Positions 16,235 to 25,207 of a stretch of DNA of 64,000 nucleotides are shown here, piece by piece. The DNA lies in the NCBI GenBank assembly GCA_016195665.1, contig JACPZD010000036.1, positions 62,001 to 126,000 on the forward strand, in the 5' to 3' direction. A program made the position numbers and the translations under genes. Position 1 is the stretch's first letter; every line of letters begins with the position of its first letter. The DNA comes from Gammaproteobacteria bacterium. Lineage in GTDB: Bacteria; Pseudomonadota; Gammaproteobacteria; SURF-13. The notes under the pieces were generated by a model, which was not told the DNA's origin, searched no databases, and worked only from the letters and a program-made list of their open reading frames with translations.

Positions 16235-16575
16235 ATTTGGCCTCCTCTCTTGGTAAAGGTGCTGTCCCATCGGTCGGGATCAGGACGATAAGCGGTCACA
16301 ACCACAGCCGGGGAAGTAAATCCCTTCGGAATTCCCCATACAACATGAATGGGCTTGGCATCTTTATCCCATTGTAGCACCAGCACGGCTGGGCCCTTGG
16401 AGAAGGCCGGATAATCTTCGACAATAGTAGCTTTGTCCACACTCGCCAGTATGTCCCGAACGTATATTCCATCTGCCGCAATCTCTTCGTAACCATGCTC
16501 GGATATCCGCACTTGCTTTGCAGCAACGAGCTTCTGTACAGCCTCAAGGGTTTCGCTCAATTCACCGGGCCTCAC
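16231..16575 (-). CDS. DUF4258 protein (RelE-like toxin candidate)
   Basis: Up to 114 residues. The core RISEHGYEEIAADGIYVRDIL followed by VLVLQWDKDAKPIHVVWGIPKG and VVVTAYRPDPDRW has the beta-sheet pattern of DUF4258, a family related to RelE/ParE-fold toxins. The furthest start is GTG 16575 with no ribosome site; a TTG five codons inside is an alternative. It is coupled to the following small gene by an ATGA overlap, as in type II toxin-antitoxin operons. Toxicity is inferred, not shown. Confidence 0.7.
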   Translation of the reverse strand: MRPGELSETLEAVQKLVAAKQVRISEHGYEEIAADGIYVRDILASVDKATIVEDYPAFSKGPAVLVLQWDKDAKPIHVVWGIPKGFTSPAVVVTAYRPDPDRWDSTFTKRGGQI

Positions 16576-16627
16576 GGACTGTGCATCATTGACGCATAAC
16601 GGGACGCGAATTGAGGCGCACCCCGAA

Positions 16628-16793
16628 TGATTAAAGATAGGCTAAGAACTTATCCATAAATAATTTACCGCAGAGGGCGCAGAGGAATCAAGAAGGATCT
16701 GTTTCTCCTCCGCGTCCTCCGCGGTGAAGCTTTTTCACCGCAAGGGACGCAGGGGAACTATTTATGGATATGCTCTAATCCTATCTTTAATCA
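16628..16793. repeat. 166-bp MITE-like element with nested inverted repeats
   Basis: Perfect 14-bp terminal inverted repeats TGATTAAAGATAGG (16628-16641) and its complement (16780-16793), a second perfect 12-bp pair TATCCATAAATA (16651-16662 / 16759-16770), and a core made of the ACCGCAGAGG-type repeat (16667-16755) seen elsewhere in the window. It has no coding capacity and sits between a DUF4258 gene and the permease gene. Confidence 0.85.
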
Positions 16794-16841
16794 CGAGCGG
16801 GCGGTAGCCAACCTGACACGCAAAATCATGATGCGCAATAT

Positions 16842-17633
16842 TTAACCCAGTAACAACATTCGCAAACCCAGCGCGGCCAGGAATAGGGCAAAAAAACGCT
16901 TTAATTTGTCGGCGGGTAAGGTGTGTGCGAGTTTGGCGCCGAGGGGGGCGAATAGGACGCTGGCGAATGCGATGCCGGCGAAGGCGGGCCAGTAGATGTA
17001 GCCCGTGCTCCATGCGGGGAGGTGCGCCGCGTTCCAGCCGGTGATGATGAATCCTATGGTGCCGGCCACTGCTATGGGCAGGCCGCAGGCGGCGGAGGTG
17101 GCGACGGCTTGGCGGATGCCGATATTACACCACACCAGAAACGGTACGGTGAGGGTGCCGCCGCCGATGCCGACGATGGCGGATACCGCGCCGATCACGC
17201 CGCCTGTCGCACTCATGCCTACCCTGCCAGGCAGTTGACGATGTGGGGCGGTCTTGATGCCGAAGCCGATCTGCGCGGCGACCAGGAGTTCGAATACGCC
17301 GAAGATGATGCGCAGGGTATTGTTGGGGAGTTGGTCCACGATGGCGGCGCCGAGCAGGGTTCCGGCGATGATGCCTGGCGTCAGTTTACGGAACACGGGC
17401 CATAACACTGCGCCATGTTGATGATGGGCGCGCACCGATGAGAGTGAGGTGACCATGATGGTGGCGAGCGAGGTGCCTATGGCGAGGTGCATGATTATTT
17501 CCGGCGGCATGCCCTGACCGCGAAAGATGAATACCAGGAAGGGGACTACGATCAGCCCGCCGCCCACTCCGAACAGACCCGCGATGACGCCGACGAATGC
17601 GCCGACCAGGGGATAGAGCAGGAAAGGTTCCAA
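16842..17633 (-). CDS. TauE/SafE family permease (probable sulfite/anion exporter)
   Basis: Protein of 263 residues with about eight membrane segments. Both halves carry the family's Gly-rich repeat: GVIAGLFGVGGGLIVVPFLV (residues 15-34) and AVSAIVGIGGGTLTVPFLVW (about 153-172). Family members export sulfite, sulfoacetate or related organosulfur anions. The start is TTG 17633, 13 bases after the aldehyde dehydrogenase stop, so they likely share a transcript. A sulfur-oxidising lifestyle fits sulfite export. Confidence 0.88.
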   Translation of the reverse strand: MEPFLLYPLVGAFVGVIAGLFGVGGGLIVVPFLVFIFRGQGMPPEIIMHLAIGTSLATIMVTSLSSVRAHHQHGAVLWPVFRKLTPGIIAGTLLGAAIVDQLPNNTLRIIFGVFELLVAAQIGFGIKTAPHRQLPGRVGMSATGGVIGAVSAIVGIGGGTLTVPFLVWCNIGIRQAVATSAACGLPIAVAGTIGFIITGWNAAHLPAWSTGYIYWPAFAGIAFASVLFAPLGAKLAHTLPADKLKRFFALFLAALGLRMLLLG

Positions 17634-17646
17634 GCTAGGGCGCCTG

Positions 17647-19011
17647 TTATTTGATCCACACGGTTTTGATGTTCACAAATTCGCGTACTCCAAAATGTGA
17701 CAGCTCGCGCCCGTAGCCGGAATCCTTGACGCCGCCGAACGGCAAACGTGGATCGCTTTTCACAACCCCATTCACAAACGCAAGCCCGCATTGCAATCTG
17801 CGCGCTAAACGTTCTCCACGCGCGGCGTCGCGGGTCCACACGCTTCCTCCCAACCCAAACCGTGTGTCATTGGCGATGCGCACGGCGTCTTCTTCATCGC
17901 CGGCGCGAATGACGCACGCTACCGGGCCGAACAGTTCTTCATGATAGGCGCGCGTTTGATGGCCCACATGATCGAGTATGGAGGGCGCATAATAGGCGCC
18001 CGGGCCCGGCAAGGGTGCACAACCGGTCACCGGAGCTGCGCCGTAAGCAATGCTGTCGGTGACTTGCTGGTGCAGCGCATCGCGTTGACTGATGCGGGCG
18101 AGCGGGGCCAGCGATGTGCTTTCCAGCATGGGGTCGCCGGGCGTGAGTTTTTCGACGGCGTGCCGGAAGCGTTCGATGAACGACTCGGCGATAGCGGGTG
18201 TAACGATGAAGCGCTTGGCGGCGATGCAGCTTTGTCCGGCGTTTTGGAAACGCGCGGTGACTGCTTGCTGGACGGTGAATTCGAGATCGGCGTCGTCCAG
18301 CACGATGAAGGGATCGGAGCCGCCCAATTCCAGAACGAGTTTTTTGAGGTGTATTCCCGCCAGACCGGCGACCTGACGGCCGGCGGCGACGCTGCCGGTA
18401 AGGCTCACCGCGTGCACCCGGGGATCGGCGATGACCTTTTCCACTTCGTCGCTGGTAATCATCAGTCTCTGAAACACTCCTTCCGGAAGTCCGGCCTTGA
18501 TAAACAAGGCTTCAATCGCCAGCGCACAGTGTGGAACCGTGGAGGCATGTTTGAGGAGCACCGTATTACCCGCCAGCAAGGCGGGCAGCGCGCAGCGAAA
18601 TACCTGCCAAAAAGGGAAATTCCACGGCATGATCGCCAACACCGTGCCCAGGGGTTGAAAAGTCACGTAACTTTGGGAGGCGTCGGTCTTTATCTGCTCA
18701 TCGGCCAGGGACGCCACGCCATGTTCGGCATAGTGCTCACAGCCCCAGACGCACTTCTCTATCTCGGCGCGTGACTCACGCAGCAGTTTTCCCATCTCCT
18801 GGGTAATAAGCCGGGCGAGAAGGTCTTGTTCAGCACGCAGCAGGGGCGCCAATCTGCCTAGCAGGCCGGCACGCTCCGCCGGACTATGTCCAGCCCACAG
18901 CGTAGCGGTCAGCGCCGCCTTGGCCAGCGCTTGCTCCAGCCGCGCCTCGTCCCATGGCTCGACCGATGGCAAGGTCTCGCCGGTGGCGGGATTGATGCTC
19001 ATGAATGTCAT
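17647..19011 (-). CDS. NAD(P)-dependent aldehyde dehydrogenase (succinate-semialdehyde type)
   Basis: ALDH-superfamily enzyme of 454 residues. Cofactor and catalytic motifs are intact: MPWNFPFWQ, SLTGSVAAGR, the general base Glu in LELGGSDPF, and the nucleophile Cys in FQNAGQSCIAAKR. The start (SINPATGETLPSV) and the end (PFGGVKDSGYGRELSHFGV) resemble the short succinate-semialdehyde dehydrogenase group (GabD/Sad). Two starts nine bases apart (19011, 19002) are possible. It is divergent from slt and co-directional with the TauE gene. Confidence 0.9.
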   Translation of the reverse strand: MTFMSINPATGETLPSVEPWDEARLEQALAKAALTATLWAGHSPAERAGLLGRLAPLLRAEQDLLARLITQEMGKLLRESRAEIEKCVWGCEHYAEHGVASLADEQIKTDASQSYVTFQPLGTVLAIMPWNFPFWQVFRCALPALLAGNTVLLKHASTVPHCALAIEALFIKAGLPEGVFQRLMITSDEVEKVIADPRVHAVSLTGSVAAGRQVAGLAGIHLKKLVLELGGSDPFIVLDDADLEFTVQQAVTARFQNAGQSCIAAKRFIVTPAIAESFIERFRHAVEKLTPGDPMLESTSLAPLARISQRDALHQQVTDSIAYGAAPVTGCAPLPGPGAYYAPSILDHVGHQTRAYHEELFGPVACVIRAGDEEDAVRIANDTRFGLGGSVWTRDAARGERLARRLQCGLAFVNGVVKSDPRLPFGGVKDSGYGRELSHFGVREFVNIKTVWIK

Positions 19012-19083
19012 ATAATGACCCTTATTGAGCTACTCTTGAATAAGCGTACCGTCGGCGGGTAAAGACAGGGTTATTATACGGTG

Positions 19084-21084
19084 ATGAAGCTTTTTGGTTA
19101 TAGTTGTTTAATCGTCATATTGAGCCTCTTCTCGCCACTCGCAAGCACTGCTGAGCCGCGCGACCCAGATGCGATAAACTATGACGCCGAACGGCTGGCA
19201 TTTTGGGAGGCCAAGCAGGCGCTGGAGGAAGGCAAACTGTTTGTTTTCCAGCAACTGCTCGAACAATTGCAGGACTACCCGCTGCTCGGTTACTTGCGCT
19301 ACGACTATCTGCGCACCCGTCTCGACAAAACCCCTGACAACGAGATTCAGGATTTCCTTGCGCGCTATGGTGACTCACCTATCGGCCTCCGGCTGCGTGA
19401 GGCCTGGCTCAATGTGCTGGCCGGTGAAGGCCGCTGGGATGCCTACCTGCTGGAATATCCGAAGCACCCGCCGGGAAATACGGTGTTGCAGTGCTATGCC
19501 CTGGAGGCACGGCTGCGCACCTCGGGCTCGGATACTCCGGCCAATGAGTGGCTGGATGAAGTACAGGCGCTGTGGTTGGTGGGTAAATCCCTGCCCACCC
19601 AGTGTGACCCGCTGTTCAAGATTCTGCGGCGCAACGGGCGTTTGACTTCCGAGGTGGTCTGGGAACGGATCCGTCTGGCGATGGACAACCGCCAGCTCAG
19701 TCTCGCGCAAAGCCTGGCGAAGGATCTCGATAAACAGGATCGCGCCTGGGTGGCACGCTGGCAGCAAATGCACAAGGACCCGGAGCAGATGCTGGAGCAC
19801 CCTGATTTGGGCGGCGATGATCCCAAGGCACGGGAGATCGTTCTATACGGGATGAAGCGACTGGCACGCGATGATGCGGAAGCCGCCGCCGGCCGGTGGG
19901 AACGGCTCAAGGATGCTTACCCATTCAGTGAAGCTGAACGTGCTGTGACACAACGCGAAATCGCACTCAGGGCCGCCTTGCAACGTCAGCCCGAGGCCCT
20001 GGAATGGCTCGCGGCGCTACAACCGGCGCAGCTCGATGACACTGTACGGCAATGGCGAATCAAGGCGGCTCTCGCCAGACAAGACTGGAACGCGGCATTG
20101 AATTGGATTGACGCTCTGCCCGCCGAGGAGCGTGACAAAGAGCAGTGGCGCTACTGGCGCGCGCGCGCGCTGGAACAGGGTGCGGAGATAAAGACGCCGA
20201 AGATAGCCGCTCAAACCGCGGACGAATCGAAAATCACCGCGGAGCAAATCTATTCCGAGCTTGCTTCACAGCGCAGCTACTACGGTTTTCTGGCCGCCGA
20301 CCGCCTGAACCGCTCTTATGAAATTACTCACAAGCCAACACCCATGACCGAAACCGAATTGCGCGATTTTATGTCGCGGCCCGGTATGGTGCGCGCCCGC
20401 GAGCTATATGAGCTTGGCATGATTACCGAATCGCGCCGTGAGTGGGATTACTTTGTCGCGGCGGCTGATTCGCGTCAACGACAACTGGCGGCGGTTGTCG
20501 CGCATCGCTGGGGCTGGCATGACCGCGCCATCATCGCGAGCGCCAAGGCGAATTACTTCGATGATCTGGAAGTACGCTTTCCGGTCCTGTTCCGCAACCA
20601 GGTGTTGGCGAACGCCGAAACGCAGGATCTCGACCCCGCCTGGATCTACGGCGTGATGCGTCAGGAAAGCGCGTTCACAGTGGATGCCCGCTCCAGCGCC
20701 GGGGCGCTGGGGCTGATGCAACTCATGCCACAGACCGGGAAACAAACCGCGCAATTATTAAACACACCGTTGCGCGCCGCCAGCGAACTGCTTGATGCGG
20801 ATAAAAATATCCAGCTGGGGAGCGCCTATCTGCGTCGAGTGCTGGACAGTAATAACGGCGACATGGTGCGCGCCACCGCGTCCTACAACGCCGGTCCGCA
20901 TCGTGTCAAACAGTGGCTGCCGGACAGCAGCATGCCCGCCGATATATGGGTGGAGAATGTGCCATTCACGGAGACGCGTAATTACATCCAGCAGGTCATG
21001 GCCTACGCCACAATTTTTTATCAGCGCCTCGGCCGTGAGATCATTCCATTGAAAAAGCGGATGCAGGACATCGGTCCAGAATAA
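19084..21084 (+). CDS. slt: Soluble lytic murein transglycosylase Slt70
   Basis: Periplasmic enzyme of 666 residues (E. coli Slt70 is 645) that cleaves peptidoglycan with formation of 1,6-anhydromuramic acid. Signal peptide (CLIVILSLFSPLASTAEP), a long alpha-superhelical U and L region, then the C-terminal SLT domain from about residue 510 with the catalytic Glu in MRQESAF, followed by SSAGALGLMQLMPQT and YNAGPHRVKQW. A GTG immediately precedes the ATG; either could start it. Confidence 0.95.
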   Translation: MKLFGYSCLIVILSLFSPLASTAEPRDPDAINYDAERLAFWEAKQALEEGKLFVFQQLLEQLQDYPLLGYLRYDYLRTRLDKTPDNEIQDFLARYGDSPIGLRLREAWLNVLAGEGRWDAYLLEYPKHPPGNTVLQCYALEARLRTSGSDTPANEWLDEVQALWLVGKSLPTQCDPLFKILRRNGRLTSEVVWERIRLAMDNRQLSLAQSLAKDLDKQDRAWVARWQQMHKDPEQMLEHPDLGGDDPKAREIVLYGMKRLARDDAEAAAGRWERLKDAYPFSEAERAVTQREIALRAALQRQPEALEWLAALQPAQLDDTVRQWRIKAALARQDWNAALNWIDALPAEERDKEQWRYWRARALEQGAEIKTPKIAAQTADESKITAEQIYSELASQRSYYGFLAADRLNRSYEITHKPTPMTETELRDFMSRPGMVRARELYELGMITESRREWDYFVAAADSRQRQLAAVVAHRWGWHDRAIIASAKANYFDDLEVRFPVLFRNQVLANAETQDLDPAWIYGVMRQESAFTVDARSSAGALGLMQLMPQTGKQTAQLLNTPLRAASELLDADKNIQLGSAYLRRVLDSNNGDMVRATASYNAGPHRVKQWLPDSSMPADIWVENVPFTETRNYIQQVMAYATIFYQRLGREIIPLKKRMQDIGPE

Positions 21085-21106
21085 CCTATTAGTCAGAGAC
21101 TCCGTC

Positions 21107-22066
21107 ATGCGGCTGCGCAAAATTTGTATCCTGGGGGGTAGCGGATTTGTCGGGCGACACATCGCTCATACCCTGCTCGAGCAGGATTACGAGATACGCG
21201 TGCCTACTCGCCACCGCGAACGGCACAGAGATTTGCTGGTGCTACCCACCCTAGAATTGATCGAGGCCGATATCCACGATCCACAGACATTGACCGAACT
21301 ATTCAAAGGTTGCGATGCCGTCATCAACCTGGTCGGCATTCTTAATGAGAAGGGTCATGACGGCAGCGGTTTTCACTACGCCCATGTAGAATTCCCCCGC
21401 AAGGTGGTCGAAGCTTGTTCTGCCGCCGGTATCAAGCGGCTGCTGCACATGAGCGCGCTCAACGCCGATGCGCTGCACGGGCCCAGCCATTATCTGCGCA
21501 GCAAGGGCCAGGGCGAAGATTTGGCGCACAATGCACAAGGCATCCACGTCACCAGCTTCCGCCCCTCGGTCATCTTCGGCCCCGAGGACAGCTTTTTCAA
21601 TCGCTTCGCAAAATTGTTAAAGATGATGCCGGTGTTTTTTCCGCTTGCCTGTCCCAACTCGCGCTTTGCACCGGTCTATGTGGAAGACGTTGCACAGGTG
21701 TTTTGCCGTTCACTGACGGAATCCGCCAGTTACGGCCGGCGCTACGAACTGTGCGGCCCGCGCATTTATACACTCCGGAAATTGGTCGGGTACACCGCCC
21801 ATATCATCGGCGTGAAACGGCGCATCGTCGAACTAAGCGATACGCTTGCGCGCCTCCAGGCGCGCCTCTTCGAGTATCTGCCCGGCAAACCCTTTTCCAT
21901 GGACAACTATCATTCTCTGCAAAAGGACAGCGTCTGTCGCGGAGCCGTGCCGTTGCCGTTTGATCTCACCCCGACGCCGCTGGAAGCGGTAGCGCCTACC
22001 TATCTTGCGCAACAGCGAAGCAAGGCGCGCTACTCCGACTACCGGCGCAGCGCGGGCCACCGGTGA
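21107..22066 (+). CDS. NDUFA9-like atypical short-chain dehydrogenase / epimerase
   Basis: Protein of 319 residues with a Rossmann start ([19 protein letters not shown]) and the NDUFA9 subgroup features [11 protein letters not shown] and [19 protein letters not shown]. The mitochondrial relative is a complex I accessory subunit; bacterial members are NAD(P)-binding proteins of uncertain role. The gene lies between slt and cca with short gaps (22 and 10 bases), indicating one operon. Confidence 0.88.
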   Translation: MRLRKICILGGSGFVGRHIAHTLLEQDYEIRVPTRHRERHRDLLVLPTLELIEADIHDPQTLTELFKGCDAVINLVGILNEKGHDGSGFHYAHVEFPRKVVEACSAAGIKRLLHMSALNADALHGPSHYLRSKGQGEDLAHNAQGIHVTSFRPSVIFGPEDSFFNRFAKLLKMMPVFFPLACPNSRFAPVYVEDVAQVFCRSLTESASYGRRYELCGPRIYTLRKLVGYTAHIIGVKRRIVELSDTLARLQARLFEYLPGKPFSMDNYHSLQKDSVCRGAVPLPFDLTPTPLEAVAPTYLAQQRSKARYSDYRRSAGHR

Positions 22067-22076
22067 TGAAACACTG

Positions 22077-23288
22077 ATGGAGATCTACCAAGTCGGCGGC
22101 GCCGTGCGCGACAAGCTCCTCGGCCTACCGGTTACGGATCATGACTGGGTAGTGGTCGGCGCCACTCCGGCGGAGATGGAGGCGCGCGGTTTCAAACTGG
22201 TCGGCGCGGACTTCCCAGTGTTTCTGCATCCCGACACCCACGAGGAATATGCGCTCGCGCGCACCGAGCGCAAGACTGCGCCCGGCTACAAAGGCTTCGC
22301 CGTCCATGCCGCGCCCGATGTCACCCTGGAAGAAGATCTCAAGCGCCGCGATCTTACTATCAACGCCATGGCGATGCGTGAAGACGGCAGCCTTATTGAT
22401 CCCTTCAATGGCGCGCAAGATCTGAAAAATAAACTCCTGCGCCACGTCTCGCCCGCCTTTGCCGAAGATCCGGTGCGCATCTTGAGAGTGGCGCGCTTCG
22501 CAGCGCGCTTTGTAGAGTTTCACATCGCCGATGAAACCAACGCCCTCACGCGGCAGATGGTGAAGAACGGCGAGGTGGACGCGCTCGTGCCGGAACGCGT
22601 GTGGGCGGAGTTGGAACGCGCTCTGGGAGAAATCCGACCCTCGCGTTTTTTTGAAGTGCTGCGTGACTGTGGCGCACTGGAAAAATTGTTCCCCGAACTC
22701 GAATGCCTCTACGGCGTGCCTCAGCCCGCACAATACCACCCGGAGATAGACACCGGCGTACACGTGATGATGGTGCTCGATCAGGCGACCCGCCTATCCA
22801 GCGATGCACGGGTGCGCTTCGCCGCACTGTTGCATGATCTGGGCAAGGGTACGACGCCGCCCGCGGAGTGGCCGCGCCACATCGGCCATGAAGAACGCAG
22901 CGTGGACCTGGTAAAGACGATTTGCACGCGCTTTCGCGTGCCCAGCGATTACCGCGACCTCGCCGTGCTCGTCGCCCGATATCACGGCGACTGTCACCGT
23001 GCCGATGAACTACGCGCCGCTACGCTGCTGGAAAAATTGGAAGCGCTCGACGGCGCGCGCCGCCCGGAACGCTTTGAGCAATTTTTACTCGCCTGTCAGG
23101 CCGACATCCGCGGGCGCCCCGGCTTTGAAGACGACCCTTACCCGCAAGCCGAAATCTTTCGCGCCGCCTTGCGTGCCTACAACAGCGTGAGCGCGCAACC
23201 CTTGGTCGCGTCAGGTCTTAAGGGCGAGGCTATTGCGCAAGAATTGCATAGGCTACGCATCCAGGTTATTTCTCAAAAAACGAAATGA
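22077..23288 (+). CDS. cca: Multifunctional CCA tRNA nucleotidyltransferase / phosphohydrolase
   Basis: Enzyme of 403 residues that builds and repairs the 3' CCA end of tRNAs. Class II nucleotidyltransferase motif [19 protein letters not shown], then [10 protein letters not shown] and [16 protein letters not shown], and a C-terminal HD phosphohydrolase domain (HDLGKG, and [10 protein letters not shown]), which marks the gammaproteobacterial multifunctional form (E. coli 412 residues). ATG 22077 begins 10 bases after the previous stop, with only a weak ribosome site. Confidence 0.95.
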   Translation: MEIYQVGGAVRDKLLGLPVTDHDWVVVGATPAEMEARGFKLVGADFPVFLHPDTHEEYALARTERKTAPGYKGFAVHAAPDVTLEEDLKRRDLTINAMAMREDGSLIDPFNGAQDLKNKLLRHVSPAFAEDPVRILRVARFAARFVEFHIADETNALTRQMVKNGEVDALVPERVWAELERALGEIRPSRFFEVLRDCGALEKLFPELECLYGVPQPAQYHPEIDTGVHVMMVLDQATRLSSDARVRFAALLHDLGKGTTPPAEWPRHIGHEERSVDLVKTICTRFRVPSDYRDLAVLVARYHGDCHRADELRAATLLEKLEALDGARRPERFEQFLLACQADIRGRPGFEDDPYPQAEIFRAALRAYNSVSAQPLVASGLKGEAIAQELHRLRIQVISQKTK

Positions 23289-23323
23289 AAAAATAGCATT
23301 TTTTCTCCTTTCTCGGTTTCTCA

Positions 23324-23794
23324 TTAAGGCGCGGACAGCACCTCGGACTTTTGCGCTGAGGATGACCGTCCAAGAATATAGGCGATTATCAAACCTTCCA
23401 CTGTTGAGCCTATCAGCAGAATAGCCAACTCCAAAAAATTCAACAGCCAAGGCTCGCCCAACAGCGTGTGATAGATAAACCACTCCTGAAACAGCCAATA
23501 CATGACCCAAATGACCCCGCCCCAAAACATACCTTTCCCCACCCAGTTCTTACCGGGTATCGAGGGCTGAAGTATCTGAAACAGCCAAGCGTGGACAATG
23601 CTCAACACCACCAGACCAGCCACGGATAGCGGGATATTGCGTTGCGGCGTCAGTTCTATAAATAGCGCGCTTTGCAGCGCGGGATCATACAGCAGGGCAT
23701 GAACAGGAGGACTGGTGAATATCACGCCCAGTACGCCGTTTCCGACCAAGCCACCCGCCAACCCCGCAATCACTATCCGCGTGCCCGTATTCAT
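23324..23794 (-). CDS. Small integral membrane protein of unknown function
   Basis: Protein of 156 residues with about four hydrophobic segments (IVIAGLAGGLVGNGVLGVIF; NIPLSVAGLVVLSIVHAWLF; MFWGGVIWVMYWLFQEWFI; FLELAILLIGSTVEGLIIAYIL). I recognise no function. It begins after the VOC gene on the same strand (19-base gap) and ends near the cca stop. Confidence 0.7.
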   Translation of the reverse strand: MNTGTRIVIAGLAGGLVGNGVLGVIFTSPPVHALLYDPALQSALFIELTPQRNIPLSVAGLVVLSIVHAWLFQILQPSIPGKNWVGKGMFWGGVIWVMYWLFQEWFIYHTLLGEPWLLNFLELAILLIGSTVEGLIIAYILGRSSSAQKSEVLSAP

Positions 23795-23813
23795 TTATCC
23801 GGCCGCGGACAAG

Positions 23814-24176
23814 CTACTTCTTTTGTGGCTTAGGCTGCCATAGGCCCAGCGCTGCGCCAGTCGGGTCCGCAATCACACTCAACCAACCGTAATCGGCCAC
23901 TTCCATGACATCCTTGTGGATAGTCGCACCCAATGCCTTCGCTTTTTTTGTCGCGGCATTGATGTCATCCACGAGGACATACGCCATCCAATGCGAGGGC
24001 AAATTGGGCACGGGATTTTTCATCATGCCGCCGCCGGTGCCTTCGCCTACGCTAATCATGGTGTAGTCCATTCCCGGTATTTCTTCCAGTTTCCATTCAA
24101 ATAAACGCTGATAAAATTTTTTCGCCTTGGCTTCATCGTTAGTTAACAGTTCGACGTGTACAAATGGGTTTGCCAT
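23814..24176 (-). CDS. VOC family protein (glyoxalase-like)
   Basis: Protein of 120 residues: FVHVELLTNDEAKAKKFYQRLFEWKLE, then MAYVLVDDINAATKKAKALG and IADPTGAALGLWQ. This is the short bacterial glyoxalase/bleomycin-resistance-like group with degenerate metal sites, often linked to AHSA1 and ArsR genes as here. ATG 24176 follows AAAGGAGGA. It is probably the third gene of an ArsR-AHSA1-VOC unit. Confidence 0.85.
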   Translation of the reverse strand: MANPFVHVELLTNDEAKAKKFYQRLFEWKLEEIPGMDYTMISVGEGTGGGMMKNPVPNLPSHWMAYVLVDDINAATKKAKALGATIHKDVMEVADYGWLSVIADPTGAALGLWQPKPQKK

Positions 24177-24194
24177 AGCATCCTCCTTTGGATT

Positions 24195-24265
24195 TGCAGG
24201 TTGGATCAAGAGCGAAGCATGCATCCAACAAAGCTGTGATGTCGGGTCCGCTGCGCTTGACCCGA
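24195..24265. repeat. Intergenic hairpins between AHSA1 and VOC genes
   Basis: Two stems: GTTGGAT with ATCCAAC, and TCGGGTC (24242-24248) with GACCCGA (24259-24265) around CGCTGCGCTT. They resemble common REP-like intergenic units. Confidence 0.5.
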
Positions 24266-24274
24266 TCCACGAAG

Positions 24275-24733
24275 CTAAGTCGCACTCTTTGCAGGAGCCA
24301 ACCGATCAAGCGTCGCGTTCCAGCCCCAATCGTGTTCGTCGTACGCTTTTTGATTGGGGAAGTGTTCGTGAGTCAAGATGATTTCGGCGCCTTGCTGCAA
24401 ATTGCGAAACTCGACAGTGACCAGCGTCTCGCCGATATCGTCCATGTGCGTACCACGCCAGTTCCAGGTATACACCAGCTTGCGCGGCGGTTCCACGACT
24501 CGATAAACGCCGTACAGGTCATACACTACACCCTCCGGCGAACGCATGGCAATACGGTACGGACCGCCCACGCGCAGATCAATTTCCGCGCTCGGTGTGG
24601 TGTAACCCGCCGGGCCCCACCACTTTTTCAGCTCTTGCGGGTCGGTCCACGCTTGGAAGACCTGTTCGCGCGGGGCCGGGAAGGTGCGCTGGATGCGGAG
24701 CGTGATCGCTTGTTGTGATTTTTGGTCGGCCAT
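24275..24733 (-). CDS. AHSA1/SRPBCC-domain protein
   Basis: Protein of 152 residues of the START/Bet v 1-like fold: RIQRTFPAPREQVFQAWTDP, ELKKWWGPAGYT and GETLVTVEFRNLQQGAEIILTHEHFPN are typical of the bacterial AHSA1 group. These proteins bind hydrophobic ligands; function here is unknown. It starts at ATG 24733 after GAGGAGAAAAT. The start region overlaps the tail of the upstream ArsR gene by 106 bases. Confidence 0.85.
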   Translation of the reverse strand: MADQKSQQAITLRIQRTFPAPREQVFQAWTDPQELKKWWGPAGYTTPSAEIDLRVGGPYRIAMRSPEGVVYDLYGVYRVVEPPRKLVYTWNWRGTHMDDIGETLVTVEFRNLQQGAEIILTHEHFPNQKAYDEHDWGWNATLDRLAPAKSAT

Positions 24734-25071
24734 ATTTTCTCCTCACACGGGGCATTCAAATAAGCTGCCAGTGCGTCAAACTGATGCTCCCAAAAGCGCC
24801 GGTAGCCGGCAATCCATTCGGCGGCGTCCTTAAGCGGCTCGGCAACAAGTTGGCATCGACGCACGCGGCCGTCTTTTTCCTGGACCAGCAGTCCCGCCCT
24901 CTCCAGCACGCGCAAGAGCCTCGAGATCGCTGGCAGCGAGGCATCAAACGGTTCGGCCAATTTCATCACCGACGCCTCACCGCGGATCAATTGCGCGAGT
25001 ATGCCGCGCCGTATCGGGTCGGCCAAGGCTGAAAAGGTGTTATCTAATACAGCTTCATTATGTTTAACCAT
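24628..25071 (-). CDS. ArsR-family winged-helix repressor
   Basis: Protein of 147 residues. The DNA-binding core TFSALADPIRRGILAQLIRGEASVMKLAEPF and ISRLLRVLERAGLLVQEKDGRVRRCQL is standard. No metal-binding Cys pair (CVC) is seen, so it belongs to the non-metal group usually paired with AHSA1 genes. After about residue 113 (CEEKIWPTKN) the sequence is simply the overlapping AHSA1 reading frame in another frame and looks unlike the family. In one other frame a TGA lies just upstream of the AHSA1 ribosome site, so a past frameshift may have lengthened it. Confidence 0.85.
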   Translation of the reverse strand: MVKHNEAVLDNTFSALADPIRRGILAQLIRGEASVMKLAEPFDASLPAISRLLRVLERAGLLVQEKDGRVRRCQLVAEPLKDAAEWIAGYRRFWEHQFDALAAYLNAPCEEKIWPTKNHNKRSRSASSAPSRPRANRSSKRGPTRKS

Positions 25072-25116
25072 AGTGTTAAATATAATGCAGAAAAACACCT
25101 CGTGTCAAGCAGATAG

Positions 25117-25150
25117 GTAGGATGGGCACGTCTTATGTGCCCACCAGCAG
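25117..25150. repeat. GTAGG-type hairpin repeat
   Basis: TGGGCAC (25123-25129) pairs with GTGCCCA (25137-25143), preceded by GTAGGA. It is related to the longer GTAGGGTGGGCA repeat at 30386. It lies in the 136-base gap before the ArsR gene. Confidence 0.55.
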
Positions 25151-25207
25151 GGTGGCGAATATGAGGTAGGCTGCCCCTACCCTGACTCGGCGGCCAGGCG
25201 TTATAGC

